DNA from: CAZWSX01 sp964636985
GTDB taxonomy: Bacteria; Planctomycetota; Planctomycetia; Pirellulales; Pirellulaceae
DNA length: 64,000 bases
Direction: 5' to 3'
Assembly (NCBI GenBank): GCA_964636985.1
Contig: CAZWSX010000005.1
Span: forward strand, 1-64,000
Numbering within the stretch: position 1 is the stretch's first letter; each line of letters begins with the position of its first letter. Positions 26,165 to 34,625 of this stretch are shown in pieces. Under the pieces are notes generated by a model. It had not been told where the DNA came from, did no database searches, and saw only the letters and a program-made list of their open reading frames with translations. The position numbers and the translations under genes are program-made.

Positions 26165-26830
26165 ATGACCTCCTTCGATTCTCAATGGCAAGTGCCGCTG
26201 GAGCGGTCGTTCTACGCGCGCGAGACGGAAGTCGTCGCGCGTTCGCTGCTCGGCAAGCTGTTAGTCCGGCGCTGGCAGAATGAATGGCTGGTCGGGCGGA
26301 TCGTCGAGACCGAAGCCTATCTCCACATCGACGACCCGGCCTGTCACGCCAGCCGCGGAATGAAGCCGCGAAACCGCGTCATGTTCGGCCCGCCCGGTTT
26401 TTCGTACGTGTACGCGATTCACGCCAAATGGTGTTTTAATATTGTCACCATGCCGGAAGGGATTGCGGCGGCCGTGCTCGTGAGAGCGATCGAGCCGATC
26501 GCCGGCAGCCAGTCGATGGCCGAATACCGCGGCGTGCCACACGATGGCCTGGTCGCCAAGCTCACAAGCGGGCCGAGCCGTTTGTGCCAGGCGATGGCGA
26601 TCGACCGTACGCACAACGGCGTCGATTTGGTGACCGACGTCACCGCCGCAAGCAATTGCCTGTGGGTGGCCGACGACGGCGTTCGCTATTCGCGGCAACA
26701 AGTCGGTTTTTCACCGCGGATCGGTGTCACATCGGCCGAAGCGTTGCTTTTGCGCTATTTCGTAGTCGGCCATCTGTCGGTCAGCGGCCTGAAACGCTGG
26801 CACAGCGAATACGCCCCGCAATCACGCTAG
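26165..26830 (+). CDS. 3-methyladenine DNA glycosylase (AAG/MPG family)
   Basis: Excises alkylated or deaminated purines. The 221-residue protein has the family pattern LARSLLGKLLV-like start (VVARSLLGKLLVRRW), catalytic-site VETEAYLHIDDPACHASRG, then MKPRNRVMFGPPGFSYVYAIHAKWCFNIV, and LTSGPSRLCQAM with DLVTD downstream. Length and order match family members. It overlaps the convergent aminotransferase gene by nine bases at the 3-prime ends. Confidence 0.95.
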   Translation: MTSFDSQWQVPLERSFYARETEVVARSLLGKLLVRRWQNEWLVGRIVETEAYLHIDDPACHASRGMKPRNRVMFGPPGFSYVYAIHAKWCFNIVTMPEGIAAAVLVRAIEPIAGSQSMAEYRGVPHDGLVAKLTSGPSRLCQAMAIDRTHNGVDLVTDVTAASNCLWVADDGVRYSRQQVGFSPRIGVTSAEALLLRYFVVGHLSVSGLKRWHSEYAPQSR

Positions 26831-27946
26831 CGCGGATCGCAGCTCTCGCAGCACGGTCTCAATATCGCTGCGCGTGTTGTAGCCGTGGATCGCGACCCGC
26901 AGTCGCCCCGCATTCAACATCACGTGGATGTTCTTGGCATGCAGATGCTTATGAATGCGTTCCGCATCGGGATGACGAAACGCGATGATGCCGGCGATTT
27001 GCCGCTTGTCGTTGGGAGTGAGAAGCTCCATTGGCAGCTTCGAACCTTCATCCAGAAACCAATCGCTCAGAGGTTGAGCGGCGGCGTTAATGGCGTCGAC
27101 ACCAACACCTTGGATGTATTGGAGCGCCGCGTCGATGGCGTACATGGCCGGGTAGTTAGGCATACCCACCGAAAATCCGATCGCCCCCGGCTTGCTTACA
27201 GCCTTGGAAAAACGCTCGGCTCCAAAGGCATCTTCCAAATGAAACCAGCCTCCGGCCGGCACCCGCCAGCGATCGGCACTCTTGGCGGGAATGCCGACCA
27301 ATCCGCCGCCGTGACTTGCCAAGATCCATTTGTGCGTGCTGCTGACGATGATGTCGACATCGTCCAAATCGAGAGGAATGCGCCCCAAGGCCTGCGTGAC
27401 GTCAACGCCGAACAGAGCGGGCGAATGCTTGCGAACGGCGTCGCGCACCGCCGCGAGATCGATCATCGCTCCATTAAAAAAACTGACGAGCGAAGTGGTG
27501 ACAAAACGCGTTTTCGGCCCCAAGAGCGGAATCAGGTCTTCGGCGCGAAGATTGCCGTCGCGTTGCTTCCACACCTTGACGGTCGCCGGGCTGATGGGTT
27601 GCAACCACGGCGTCGCACCAGCCGGAAAATCGAGATCGTTGATGACGACTTCGTCACCGGGCTTCAATTGCAAGGCCAACGCGACGAGGTTGTAAGCCTC
27701 CGACGAGCAGGAACAGATGCCGATTTCCTCGGCCGACAGCCCGTAGAGTTTCCCGGTCTGTTCGCGGACGCTTTGCCAAACGGCGGCATGGGGGATGCGT
27801 CCATCCATGCCAAGGGCCTTGTCGTCGAAGTACCGCAGCAGCGCGTCGCGCACCGTCAGTGGTGGAATTCCTTCGGCGGCGGTGTTCAAATAGACTCGTC
27901 CGGCAAGGGACGGAAAGTCCCGCAATCGCGATTCGGGCGTGAGCAT
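26822..27946 (-). CDS. Class V aminotransferase (cysteine desulfurase/epimerase-like fold)
   Basis: PLP enzyme of 374 residues, starting at ATG 27946 (MLTPESRLRDFPSL); the 15 codons upstream are proline/threonine-rich and unlikely. Fold motifs: VYLNTAAEGIPP at the N-terminus, EIGICSCSSEAYNLVALAL, VVINDLDFPAG, LFGVDVTQALGRIPLDLDDVDI, and the PLP lysine in SSTHKWILASHGGGLV. The C-terminus (HLHAKNIHVMLNAGRLRVAIHGYNT) is standard. No active-site cysteine loop of IscS type is seen, so desulfurase activity is not implied. Substrate unknown. Confidence 0.92.
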   Translation of the reverse strand: MLTPESRLRDFPSLAGRVYLNTAAEGIPPLTVRDALLRYFDDKALGMDGRIPHAAVWQSVREQTGKLYGLSAEEIGICSCSSEAYNLVALALQLKPGDEVVINDLDFPAGATPWLQPISPATVKVWKQRDGNLRAEDLIPLLGPKTRFVTTSLVSFFNGAMIDLAAVRDAVRKHSPALFGVDVTQALGRIPLDLDDVDIIVSSTHKWILASHGGGLVGIPAKSADRWRVPAGGWFHLEDAFGAERFSKAVSKPGAIGFSVGMPNYPAMYAIDAALQYIQGVGVDAINAAAQPLSDWFLDEGSKLPMELLTPNDKRQIAGIIAFRHPDAERIHKHLHAKNIHVMLNAGRLRVAIHGYNTRSDIETVLRELRSALA

Positions 27947-28092
27947 GGTGGGTGGGTATCGTGTCGGTGGGGTGGAATCGAGGAGCCCCAATCATACCGC
28001 AAAGCTTTGCCCCTTAACTATCATGTAACGTTTGAGCGGCACAAGGGACGAATCTTACTCGGCAAGTCTTAAGCGATGGGGAGCAACGACTC

Positions 28093-29556
28093 ATGAAACG
28101 ATCGATGCGAAAGCTCTTTGGACTGTTTGCGGCTTGCTTCCTCATGTGTGGCCTCCTCGGGACACGGATCGGCGCCGACGAACCCGCTAAGACGCCCGCT
28201 ACGCACACGGTCAAATCGGCTCCCTTTCGCGTCGATGTGAAGTTTTCCGGCGTTCTGGAAGCGACCGACACCAAGGAGATCGAACTTGACTCGGAAGAGT
28301 GGACTCAATGGGAAGTGGCCGAAGTCGTGCCGCACGGCAAAAAAGTTGCCGCGGGCGAGACGCTGATCCGTTTCAAGAAAGACAAACTCGAGAAGGCCGT
28401 CCGCGACGCGGAGATTGCACTTTCGCTCTTGAAGCTGGGGGTGAAGCTCGAAGAACTCGATATCGCGGCGATGGACGCCTCCGACCCGATCAATCTGGAG
28501 CACGCTCGGCGCGCCAAGAAGCACGCCGAGGAAGACTTGCAACGCTATCGCGAAATCGAAGCCTCGTTGTCCGAGAAGTCGCGCGGGCAGCAGCTGAAAT
28601 CGATCGAAGATAACGTTGACGATCAAAAGAGCGAACTCGAACAACTTGAAAAAATGTACAAAGCCGACGAGTTGACGGAAGAGACGGAAGAAATCGTCCT
28701 CAAGCGCGCGCGCAGCCAATACGAACGCGCCCAGTTTTCGCTTGAGATGGCGAAAAGCCAGGCCGATCGGGCACTCAAACTCGATCTGCCGCGGCACCGA
28801 TTGTCGGTGGAAGACACCGAAAAGAGCGCCACGATGGCGCTCTCGAAACTCGAAAAGACCCAGCCCATCGCTCGTGAGAAAGCCGATATCGAGTTGCAGC
28901 GGCAACGAAGTGCTTTGACGAAAGCCGAACAATCCTTGGAGCGTCTCAAGGGCGATCTGGCCAAGACGGAGATCAAAGCGCCGGTCGCCGGAACCGTCTA
29001 CTACGGATCGTGCGACCACGGAAAATGGACGCCGGCCAGCGAAATCGGCAAGACCCTTCGCCCTGGCGGAACGGCCGGTGCCAAGGCGACCTTGCTGACG
29101 ATCGTCGCGCCCGGTGCGCCTCGCATTCACGGATCGGTGACGGAAAAAGACTTCGCCCAAATCAAAGCCGGATTGACGGGCCGGGCATCGCTCATCGCGT
29201 TCCCGAGCAAGCGCACTGGCATTCGAGTGGAATCGGTGGCCGAAGTTCCGTCAAGCGACGGGCAGTTCGTCGTCGTCGCCATTCCCGGCGAAGCCTGGCC
29301 TACCGGCGCGGTGGCGGGAATGAACTGCGAAGTTGTCGTCAACGCCTACAACAAACCCGATGCGATTGTGGTGCCGACGAAGGTGATTCACGGAGATTTG
29401 GACACCGACGGAACACGGTTCGTTTACGTTCAGACCGAAGGCAATAAGCCTGAACGTCGTCCCGTGGTGGTGGGCAACACCAACGCAGGTGATTCGGAAA
29501 TCATCTCCGGACTCAAGGCTGGTGAGAAAGTGCTGCTGGAGGCACCTGCCGAGTAG
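28093..29556 (+). CDS. HlyD-family (RND/ABC efflux-type) membrane-fusion protein
   Basis: 487 residues with a signal peptide (MKRSMRKLFGLFAACFLMCGLLGT). It has a biotinyl-lipoyl half-domain (SGVLEATDTKEIELDSEEW ... HGKKVAAGETLIRF), a very long coiled-coil hairpin from about residue 95 to 300 (RDAEIALSLLKLGVKLEEL ... LTKAEQSLERLKGDLAKTEI), the second lipoyl half (IKAPVAGTVYYGSCDHG) and a beta-barrel/membrane-proximal part (VVVNAYNKPDAIVVPTKVI). A GGGGAG ribosome site precedes the ATG. No transporter gene is adjacent, so its partner is unknown. The next gene starts 53 bases later on the same strand. Confidence 0.9.
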   Translation: MKRSMRKLFGLFAACFLMCGLLGTRIGADEPAKTPATHTVKSAPFRVDVKFSGVLEATDTKEIELDSEEWTQWEVAEVVPHGKKVAAGETLIRFKKDKLEKAVRDAEIALSLLKLGVKLEELDIAAMDASDPINLEHARRAKKHAEEDLQRYREIEASLSEKSRGQQLKSIEDNVDDQKSELEQLEKMYKADELTEETEEIVLKRARSQYERAQFSLEMAKSQADRALKLDLPRHRLSVEDTEKSATMALSKLEKTQPIAREKADIELQRQRSALTKAEQSLERLKGDLAKTEIKAPVAGTVYYGSCDHGKWTPASEIGKTLRPGGTAGAKATLLTIVAPGAPRIHGSVTEKDFAQIKAGLTGRASLIAFPSKRTGIRVESVAEVPSSDGQFVVVAIPGEAWPTGAVAGMNCEVVVNAYNKPDAIVVPTKVIHGDLDTDGTRFVYVQTEGNKPERRPVVVGNTNAGDSEIISGLKAGEKVLLEAPAE

Positions 29557-29608
29557 CAACGAGTTCTCTTCCCCCGGCACGGCGAATCGACGGATTGTGA
29601 GACGAACC

Positions 29609-30883
29609 ATGCATAACGCAAATGGAAATAGTCGGCTGGCACGGCGACAGCTTTTGTCGCAGCTTGGCACTGTCGTCGCTTGCGGGTGGTTGGCATCGAA
29701 GGGGTTCGCGGAAGAAGCAAGTTCCGTAGTCGATAAGGCGACGATTCCGAGCGAAAAGGCGGAATCGTCGATCAAGCCAGGGCCCGTGGAGGATGTCCCC
29801 GTCGAGCAGCTTGACGCGGCGATTCTCAAAGGGATCAAGTTCCTCTTGGCCGATCAGAACAAGGACGGCTCTTGGGGCTCGGCCGAGAAGACCAAAGGTC
29901 TGAACATCTATGCCCCGGTGCCTGGATCGCATCATGCGTTTCGCGGCGCGACCTCGGCGCTTTGCCTTTCTGCGCTGAACGATGTCTCCGCGCGGCCTAA
30001 TTTGAATATCGATGGAGTCGCAGCAGCCATCGAACGTGGACAAAACTGGCTCCTGGAAAAGCTGGCTACCTTGCGCCGGGCCAATGGCGACGCCATCTAC
30101 AACGTCTGGGGACACGCGTTCGGGATGGAAGCGCTTGTCAAGCTGCACGACCGCTCTCCCAATAACGAAGAGTTGCGAACCAAGATTAAGCAAGAGATCG
30201 CCCACCAGATCGACTTTCTGACGCGGTACGAAACGGTCAACGGCGGCTGGGGATACTACGATTTTGATTTTCGCACCCGCAAACCGGCCGGCGATCCGGC
30301 CAGCTTCACGACCGCAACGGGATTGTTGGCGCTGCTCGACGCGAGGAGTATTGGTGTCGAAGTGCCGCAAAAGCTGCTCGACCGCGGCAAGGCCGCCATC
30401 GAGCGGATGACGCGTCCCGATTACTCTTACATCTACGGCGAGTACCTCAAGTACACGCCGCAGCATCCCGTGAATCAGCCGGGCGGAAGCCTGGGCCGCA
30501 CGCAGGTTTGCTTCCTGGCGATGCGCAAGCTAGGCGACGAGCACATTACCGACGACCGGATTCGCGAGTGGCTCGGCCGATTGATCGTTCGCAACGGTTG
30601 GCTTTCGATGGGCCGCAAGCGCCCGATCCCGCACGAAAGCTGGTTCGCCGTCGCGGGCTACTTTTACTATTACGGGCACTACTACGCGGCGAAGATCGTG
30701 TACGAGTTGCCGCCGCAGGACCGGGCCTTTTTCAAGAATCACCTGGCCCGGATCATCCTGCCGCTGCAGGAAGCCGACGGAAGCTGGTGGGATTACCCGC
30801 TCTACAACTATCACCAGCAATACGGCACCGCGATGGCGATCACGACGCTGCACCTGTGCCGCGTGGAACCACCCTCGCCGTAA
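29609..30883 (+). CDS. Tat-exported prenyltransferase/squalene-oxidase repeat protein
   Basis: 424 residues starting at ATG 29609; the open frame further upstream overlaps the adaptor gene. The N-terminus carries a twin-arginine signal (ARRQLLSQLGTVVACGWL). The mature protein has alpha/alpha-barrel repeats with QW-type motifs: DQNKDGSWGSAEK, NGGWGYYDFDF, PGGSLGRTQVC and EADGSWWDYPLY. The family includes terpene cyclases, but no DxDD or DCTAE motif is visible, so it is probably a non-cyclase relative. It is convergent with the sulfotransferase gene (15 bases). Confidence 0.88.
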   Translation: MHNANGNSRLARRQLLSQLGTVVACGWLASKGFAEEASSVVDKATIPSEKAESSIKPGPVEDVPVEQLDAAILKGIKFLLADQNKDGSWGSAEKTKGLNIYAPVPGSHHAFRGATSALCLSALNDVSARPNLNIDGVAAAIERGQNWLLEKLATLRRANGDAIYNVWGHAFGMEALVKLHDRSPNNEELRTKIKQEIAHQIDFLTRYETVNGGWGYYDFDFRTRKPAGDPASFTTATGLLALLDARSIGVEVPQKLLDRGKAAIERMTRPDYSYIYGEYLKYTPQHPVNQPGGSLGRTQVCFLAMRKLGDEHITDDRIREWLGRLIVRNGWLSMGRKRPIPHESWFAVAGYFYYYGHYYAAKIVYELPPQDRAFFKNHLARIILPLQEADGSWWDYPLYNYHQQYGTAMAITTLHLCRVEPPSP

Positions 30884-30898
30884 ACTGCGAGCCTCCAG

Positions 30899-31477
30899 TT
30901 ACACGCCCGCCTTTCGATTGCGGTACAGAGATGGATCGATCGCTGCAAGCATCGCATCAACATTGAGACGTCCATCCAGAAAGTCTGAAACCTCCTGTGC
31001 AATCGCCGCTGGATTGGCCATCAGTTCGTTGTAGTTGATTTTGAGCAGCCGGATGTGCGATTGCTTAGGAACCCACTCGAACAATCGCTTCAAGTGGATC
31101 GTGAAGGCGTTGCGAATATCGGCCTGCGGCGCGACGGGGCGGTTCAGTCGTTTGAGCATCTTCTCTTGCGAATCGAGCATCTCGCCAAAATCGCGCTCCA
31201 TGAAGATCACGCGATATTTCTCGCTAGCCGGCAAATCGTAGAGCAGGGACGAGACCATCTTCACCACCATCCCGCGAGCGTTCGGCACCCAGGAAGCGTC
31301 CTCCTTGGTCTTTTTGACCTGCTCGAACTCGTAGTAGCCGCGCGGGTTGTCGGTATCGGCGGCGCGGATCTGATCGGTGATCGCAGGAATTCCGCCTTGA
31401 TGGATCATCTGCATCATCAATGAGGTTCCGGACCGCGGAAGTCCCGAAACAACTACGATCTCGTTTTCAAGCGACAC
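30899..31477 (-). CDS. Small sulfotransferase-like P-loop protein
   Basis: 192 residues. The N-terminal VVVSGLPRSGTSLMMQMI is the PAPS-phosphosulfate loop pattern of sulfotransferases. A later RVIFMERDFGEML (strand with arginine) and LLKINYNELMANP fit the fold, but the protein is shorter than typical (250-300) and the 3-prime phosphate-binding block is not obvious. It could act on lipid, peptide or sugar acceptors. It is the last gene of a tightly spaced - strand run (38 bases after the membrane-protein gene), which suggests a link with the phosphodiesterase/arylsulfotransferase genes upstream. Confidence 0.82.
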   Translation of the reverse strand: MSLENEIVVVSGLPRSGTSLMMQMIHQGGIPAITDQIRAADTDNPRGYYEFEQVKKTKEDASWVPNARGMVVKMVSSLLYDLPASEKYRVIFMERDFGEMLDSQEKMLKRLNRPVAPQADIRNAFTIHLKRLFEWVPKQSHIRLLKINYNELMANPAAIAQEVSDFLDGRLNVDAMLAAIDPSLYRNRKAGV

Positions 31478-31515
31478 AATCAGGTCTCCAAAACGGTCCT
31501 AGAGAAAAAACGTCG

Positions 31516-32352
31516 CTAGATATTCACGTTGAGCAACGGCTTGGCGGCGAAGGCAGCCACCATCGATGCGGCAAACCAGTAGACCAGCCACCAATCGGTT
31601 CCCGATGTCCACGACTTGCGATCGGGAAAGTCGATCTCGATGGAGCGAACCGCCGAACTATCGGCAAACGGAACTTCCCGCGGGTGGAGCAGCATGTCGT
31701 CGATTCGCAAGCCGGGACGCTTGATGCTCGTCGGCTGAAAACCATTTCCCACGGCGAGCTCCTTGTGGAACGGTTGGCCGTCGACCATGAACGTCAAATC
31801 GTGCCGACCCGGTTCGGTGGCCGTGATGTTCCAGCAGACAAGCTGCTTTTTGGGGACGCGAACGGGTCCGACAGTCGCCTGAACGGTCGAAGGGCCCACC
31901 AGTTGAACGTCGGACGTCTCGCCGAAATTCAGGGGCGCCAGTTCCACGGTCACGACCGCTTCCTCGCCGACGCCCAGCGGCCGTTTTTGATACCAGAGTG
32001 CCAACTGCCCCAGGATCAAGCACATTGGGAGCAGCATCACCAGCATCGGAACGAGCGATAACAGCAGCATCACGCCTGCATCGCGAATCAGCGCCGCCTG
32101 ACAGCGGAGGCTGACGCCCATCTCTTCTTTGAACAGCGAGAGGGCCAGCAGGTTCGATTTGATCCGGTCGCGGGTCCGCTTGATCGCCTTTTGATTCGAC
32201 GTGTACTTGAAAATCCACAGCATGGCCACGCCGGTCACGATCGCGACCAGCGTGATCGACACCCAGCCCGGCAGCCCGGCTGCGGGTGCCATCACGACAT
32301 CACCGGTGGCCGTCGCCACTCGATTCAACAAACCGAGAACGCTGGTGAGCAT
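31516..32352 (-). CDS. Integral membrane protein with Oxa1/DUF106-like core
   Basis: 278 residues. Hydrophobic segment at about 30-50 (SITLVAIVTGVAMLWIFKY), then a basic coiled-coil stretch (TSNQKAIKRTRDRIKSNLLALSLFKEE, about 51-77), then a strong segment at about 92-117. That order (TM, cationic helical hairpin, TM) resembles the Oxa1/EMC3/DUF106 insertase superfamily. A soluble beta-rich domain follows (about 120-250) and a final TM near 252-272. The insertase likeness is inferred from pattern only. It sits six bases after the RHH gene and 38 before the sulfotransferase gene. Confidence 0.8.
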   Translation of the reverse strand: MLTSVLGLLNRVATATGDVVMAPAAGLPGWVSITLVAIVTGVAMLWIFKYTSNQKAIKRTRDRIKSNLLALSLFKEEMGVSLRCQAALIRDAGVMLLLSLVPMLVMLLPMCLILGQLALWYQKRPLGVGEEAVVTVELAPLNFGETSDVQLVGPSTVQATVGPVRVPKKQLVCWNITATEPGRHDLTFMVDGQPFHKELAVGNGFQPTSIKRPGLRIDDMLLHPREVPFADSSAVRSIEIDFPDRKSWTSGTDWWLVYWFAASMVAAFAAKPLLNVNI

Positions 32353-32358
32353 GTGCGC

Positions 32359-32544
32359 CTACTCGATGTATCCAAGGCCACGCAGTTGATCGGCGACCTG
32401 GCTTTCGGCGGCTTCTTCGCCGAGGCGCTTCAGTTCGTTCTCGACAGCAGTGGCAACAAGCTCGTCAACGCTGCTGTAGCCGGCCTTGGCCGCGGCCAGC
32501 CTGGCTCGTTCGTACAGATTGGGATCGATCGTGATTTTGGACAT
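32359..32544 (-). CDS. Small ribbon-helix-helix-like protein
   Basis: 61 residues from ATG 32544 (MSKITIDPNLYERARLAAAKAGYSSVDELVATAVENELKRLG); a longer open frame upstream is antisense/shadow to the phosphodiesterase gene. The beta-strand-plus-helix-helix start (KITIDPNLYERARLAAAKAGYSSVDELVATAVE) is typical of RHH/CopG DNA-binding or antitoxin-type proteins. No toxin gene is adjacent. It sits 30 bases after the upstream AP-superfamily gene, inside an operon, so it may regulate that operon. Confidence 0.75.
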   Translation of the reverse strand: MSKITIDPNLYERARLAAAKAGYSSVDELVATAVENELKRLGEEAAESQVADQLRGLGYIE

Positions 32545-32573
32545 GGAATCAACTCGAAGAGGTGCGGAGTAAC

Positions 32574-34625
32574 TTAGGAAGTGAAAACGCTTTGCCCCGT
32601 CATCGTCGAAGGCTTCGGCAAGCCGAACTCGGCCAGGATCGATGGCGCCATATCGATTAACGACGGCTCCTTGGCGACAAACGGCTTGTTGCAGCACAAA
32701 ATGCCGGGGACTTCCAGCGCGTCGGCGCAGTGGTCGGCCGCCCAGGCGGAGGTGTTATCGAGCAAGACGTCGTCTGTCAGTTCTCCGAGACAGGTTTCCC
32801 ACGAGGCGCGGTAGCCGCGGGCGTAGCCGATCACCAGGTCCGGCGCGAGCGCCGTGGCGCTACCTTGGTAGATCTCGCTGGCGCGATAGACCTTGCGAAT
32901 CACTTTCTCGCCGTTGACATCGCGAACGGCCTGGAGCCTCGCGATCAATTGCTTGGTGAGTTTTTCCTGTTCCTCGCCGGGCTCGACGATCCCGTCGCGC
33001 TCGCGACCTTTGATGTTGAGGTAGAGGCCGTTGATGCCCATCCCGTACGCGCGGGTACGGGTCCAGTCGCAGTCGACCAACAGCGATTTGCACTCACGCG
33101 GGTTGAGGTAGCCGAAGTCTCGAAGCCACGAGTTCAAGTTGAATTGCCGCCCGAAGTTGGCGAACCCGTGATCGCTCATCACGAAAATGGTCGCTTTGCC
33201 GCCGTAGCGATCGTTGATGTCGCCGATGATCCGATCGAGCCGGTGATAGAGCTCCTTCACGTACTGGAAACGACTGGCCGCTTCGGGAGTGGAACGCGTC
33301 GGGTGATTGGCGTTCTCGTCCGCGTTCCACCAGAACATGTGCGATTGCAAGTCGCTGCTGGAGAAATAGAAGAAGAGGAGCCCGTCTTCGTAGTGCTCGA
33401 CGGCGTATTCAAATAGCGCTAAGCGTTCTTCGAGCACGTTGGTGGCCTGGCGGCGGAATTCGTCGTCGTTGAAGACGCCGTTGGAGCGGGCCTTGTGATC
33501 TTCTTGAAAACCGGTGGTGTGGAACAGGCCTAGTTCGTTCGAAATGTCGGTGATGAAGCCTGATGGCTCAGATAGCGGAACAGCTGGTGCCGAGGGATCG
33601 ACGTTGACTGGCGTGACGTACAGCCGGAAGTTCGGCGCAACCTCTTGCAGGAAGAAGCGGCAGATTCCGCCCGCATGTTGAGTCGGCAGCGGCATTGGTG
33701 CGGACATGGCGAAGTCGAGTTTGGTCCAGCGGCTCCATTGGCCCGGCTTGAGGACGATCCGCTTTCCTTGCACTTCGATCATGGCGGCGTTGGTCGCCCG
33801 GTCGCGGTGGATCTCGATGTCGACGGTGATCGGCACCGGCGACTTCAGCAAGCTATTACTTGGCCCGACGATTTTGGCGAGAGCTGTTTCGCCATCGAAC
33901 GTGAGTTTCGATCGCTTGCCGCCCCCTTCGTCGACGCCCGCCTCAGGCGAATCCTCGCTGAAGTATTGGTACGTCCCATAGGTCCCCATCATGTCGGGCG
34001 TCCCCATCCCGCAGACGCACCGATGGTGGCCGTACTCGGAGGGGCTCGGCGGATAGTTGGACGGCAAATCGTAGAACACCGAGGCGATTTTTTGAGCGTC
34101 GAGGTAATCCCAAAACGGAACGCCTTGCCGACGCAGGACCGTCTTAGTCGGTTGATGATTGAAGGGCCAGAAATCGAGTTGCAAGTTGTAGTCGCCGATT
34201 TCGATTCCTCCATCGCCGGGCACCGTTTCAGCGGCCGAGAAGAAGGGGGCGCATTGTTCGTGGGGATGGCGGTGGATGAAATCGAAGATCCCGTGTGAAC
34301 CTGGCCCGGCGCCGTTGATGAAATTCGCCCAAGCGACGGGGCTTTGTGGCGGCATGCTGGTGGTGAGATCGCTAAAGCCGCCTGCGTGTGCCATCTTCGC
34401 CATGTTCGGCATCAAGCCGGCCGTCATGAGACTGCGGCAGAGGCGCGGGTCCATGCCATCGATGCCGATGACGATGACCTTTTTCCCGTGGGCCTGCGAA
34501 ACGCGATTGACGCCGCCGATCCAGTACGAGCCCGCCGCAGCCGCGCCGATTCCGGCGGCGGCGAGCGCTGCGCCTTTCAGTGCCGATCGTCGTGATGACT
34601 TGCTATTTGAATTTGGCGTACTCAT
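32574..34625 (-). CDS. Tat-exported alkaline-phosphatase-superfamily phosphodiesterase-like enzyme (copy 1)
   Basis: 683 residues with a twin-arginine signal (SSRRSALKGAALAAAG, Arg12-Arg13). The catalytic domain has IGIDGMDPRLC near residue 53 (metal-binding Asp), PPQSPVAWANFINGA (nucleophile Thr/Ser region), and VMSDHGFANFGRQ with a later WAADHCAD block (metal His/Asp). It belongs to the type I phosphodiesterase/nucleotide pyrophosphatase group. Substrate unknown. It overlaps the second copy upstream by four bases (ATGA), so the two are translated together; they are clear paralogues. Confidence 0.9.
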   Translation of the reverse strand: MSTPNSNSKSSRRSALKGAALAAAGIGAAAAGSYWIGGVNRVSQAHGKKVIVIGIDGMDPRLCRSLMTAGLMPNMAKMAHAGGFSDLTTSMPPQSPVAWANFINGAGPGSHGIFDFIHRHPHEQCAPFFSAAETVPGDGGIEIGDYNLQLDFWPFNHQPTKTVLRRQGVPFWDYLDAQKIASVFYDLPSNYPPSPSEYGHHRCVCGMGTPDMMGTYGTYQYFSEDSPEAGVDEGGGKRSKLTFDGETALAKIVGPSNSLLKSPVPITVDIEIHRDRATNAAMIEVQGKRIVLKPGQWSRWTKLDFAMSAPMPLPTQHAGGICRFFLQEVAPNFRLYVTPVNVDPSAPAVPLSEPSGFITDISNELGLFHTTGFQEDHKARSNGVFNDDEFRRQATNVLEERLALFEYAVEHYEDGLLFFYFSSSDLQSHMFWWNADENANHPTRSTPEAASRFQYVKELYHRLDRIIGDINDRYGGKATIFVMSDHGFANFGRQFNLNSWLRDFGYLNPRECKSLLVDCDWTRTRAYGMGINGLYLNIKGRERDGIVEPGEEQEKLTKQLIARLQAVRDVNGEKVIRKVYRASEIYQGSATALAPDLVIGYARGYRASWETCLGELTDDVLLDNTSAWAADHCADALEVPGILCCNKPFVAKEPSLIDMAPSILAEFGLPKPSTMTGQSVFTS

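Noticed and set aside
32359..32544. Toxin-antitoxin pair at the RHH gene
   Set aside because: No toxin-like gene is adjacent; both neighbours are large enzyme or membrane-protein genes.
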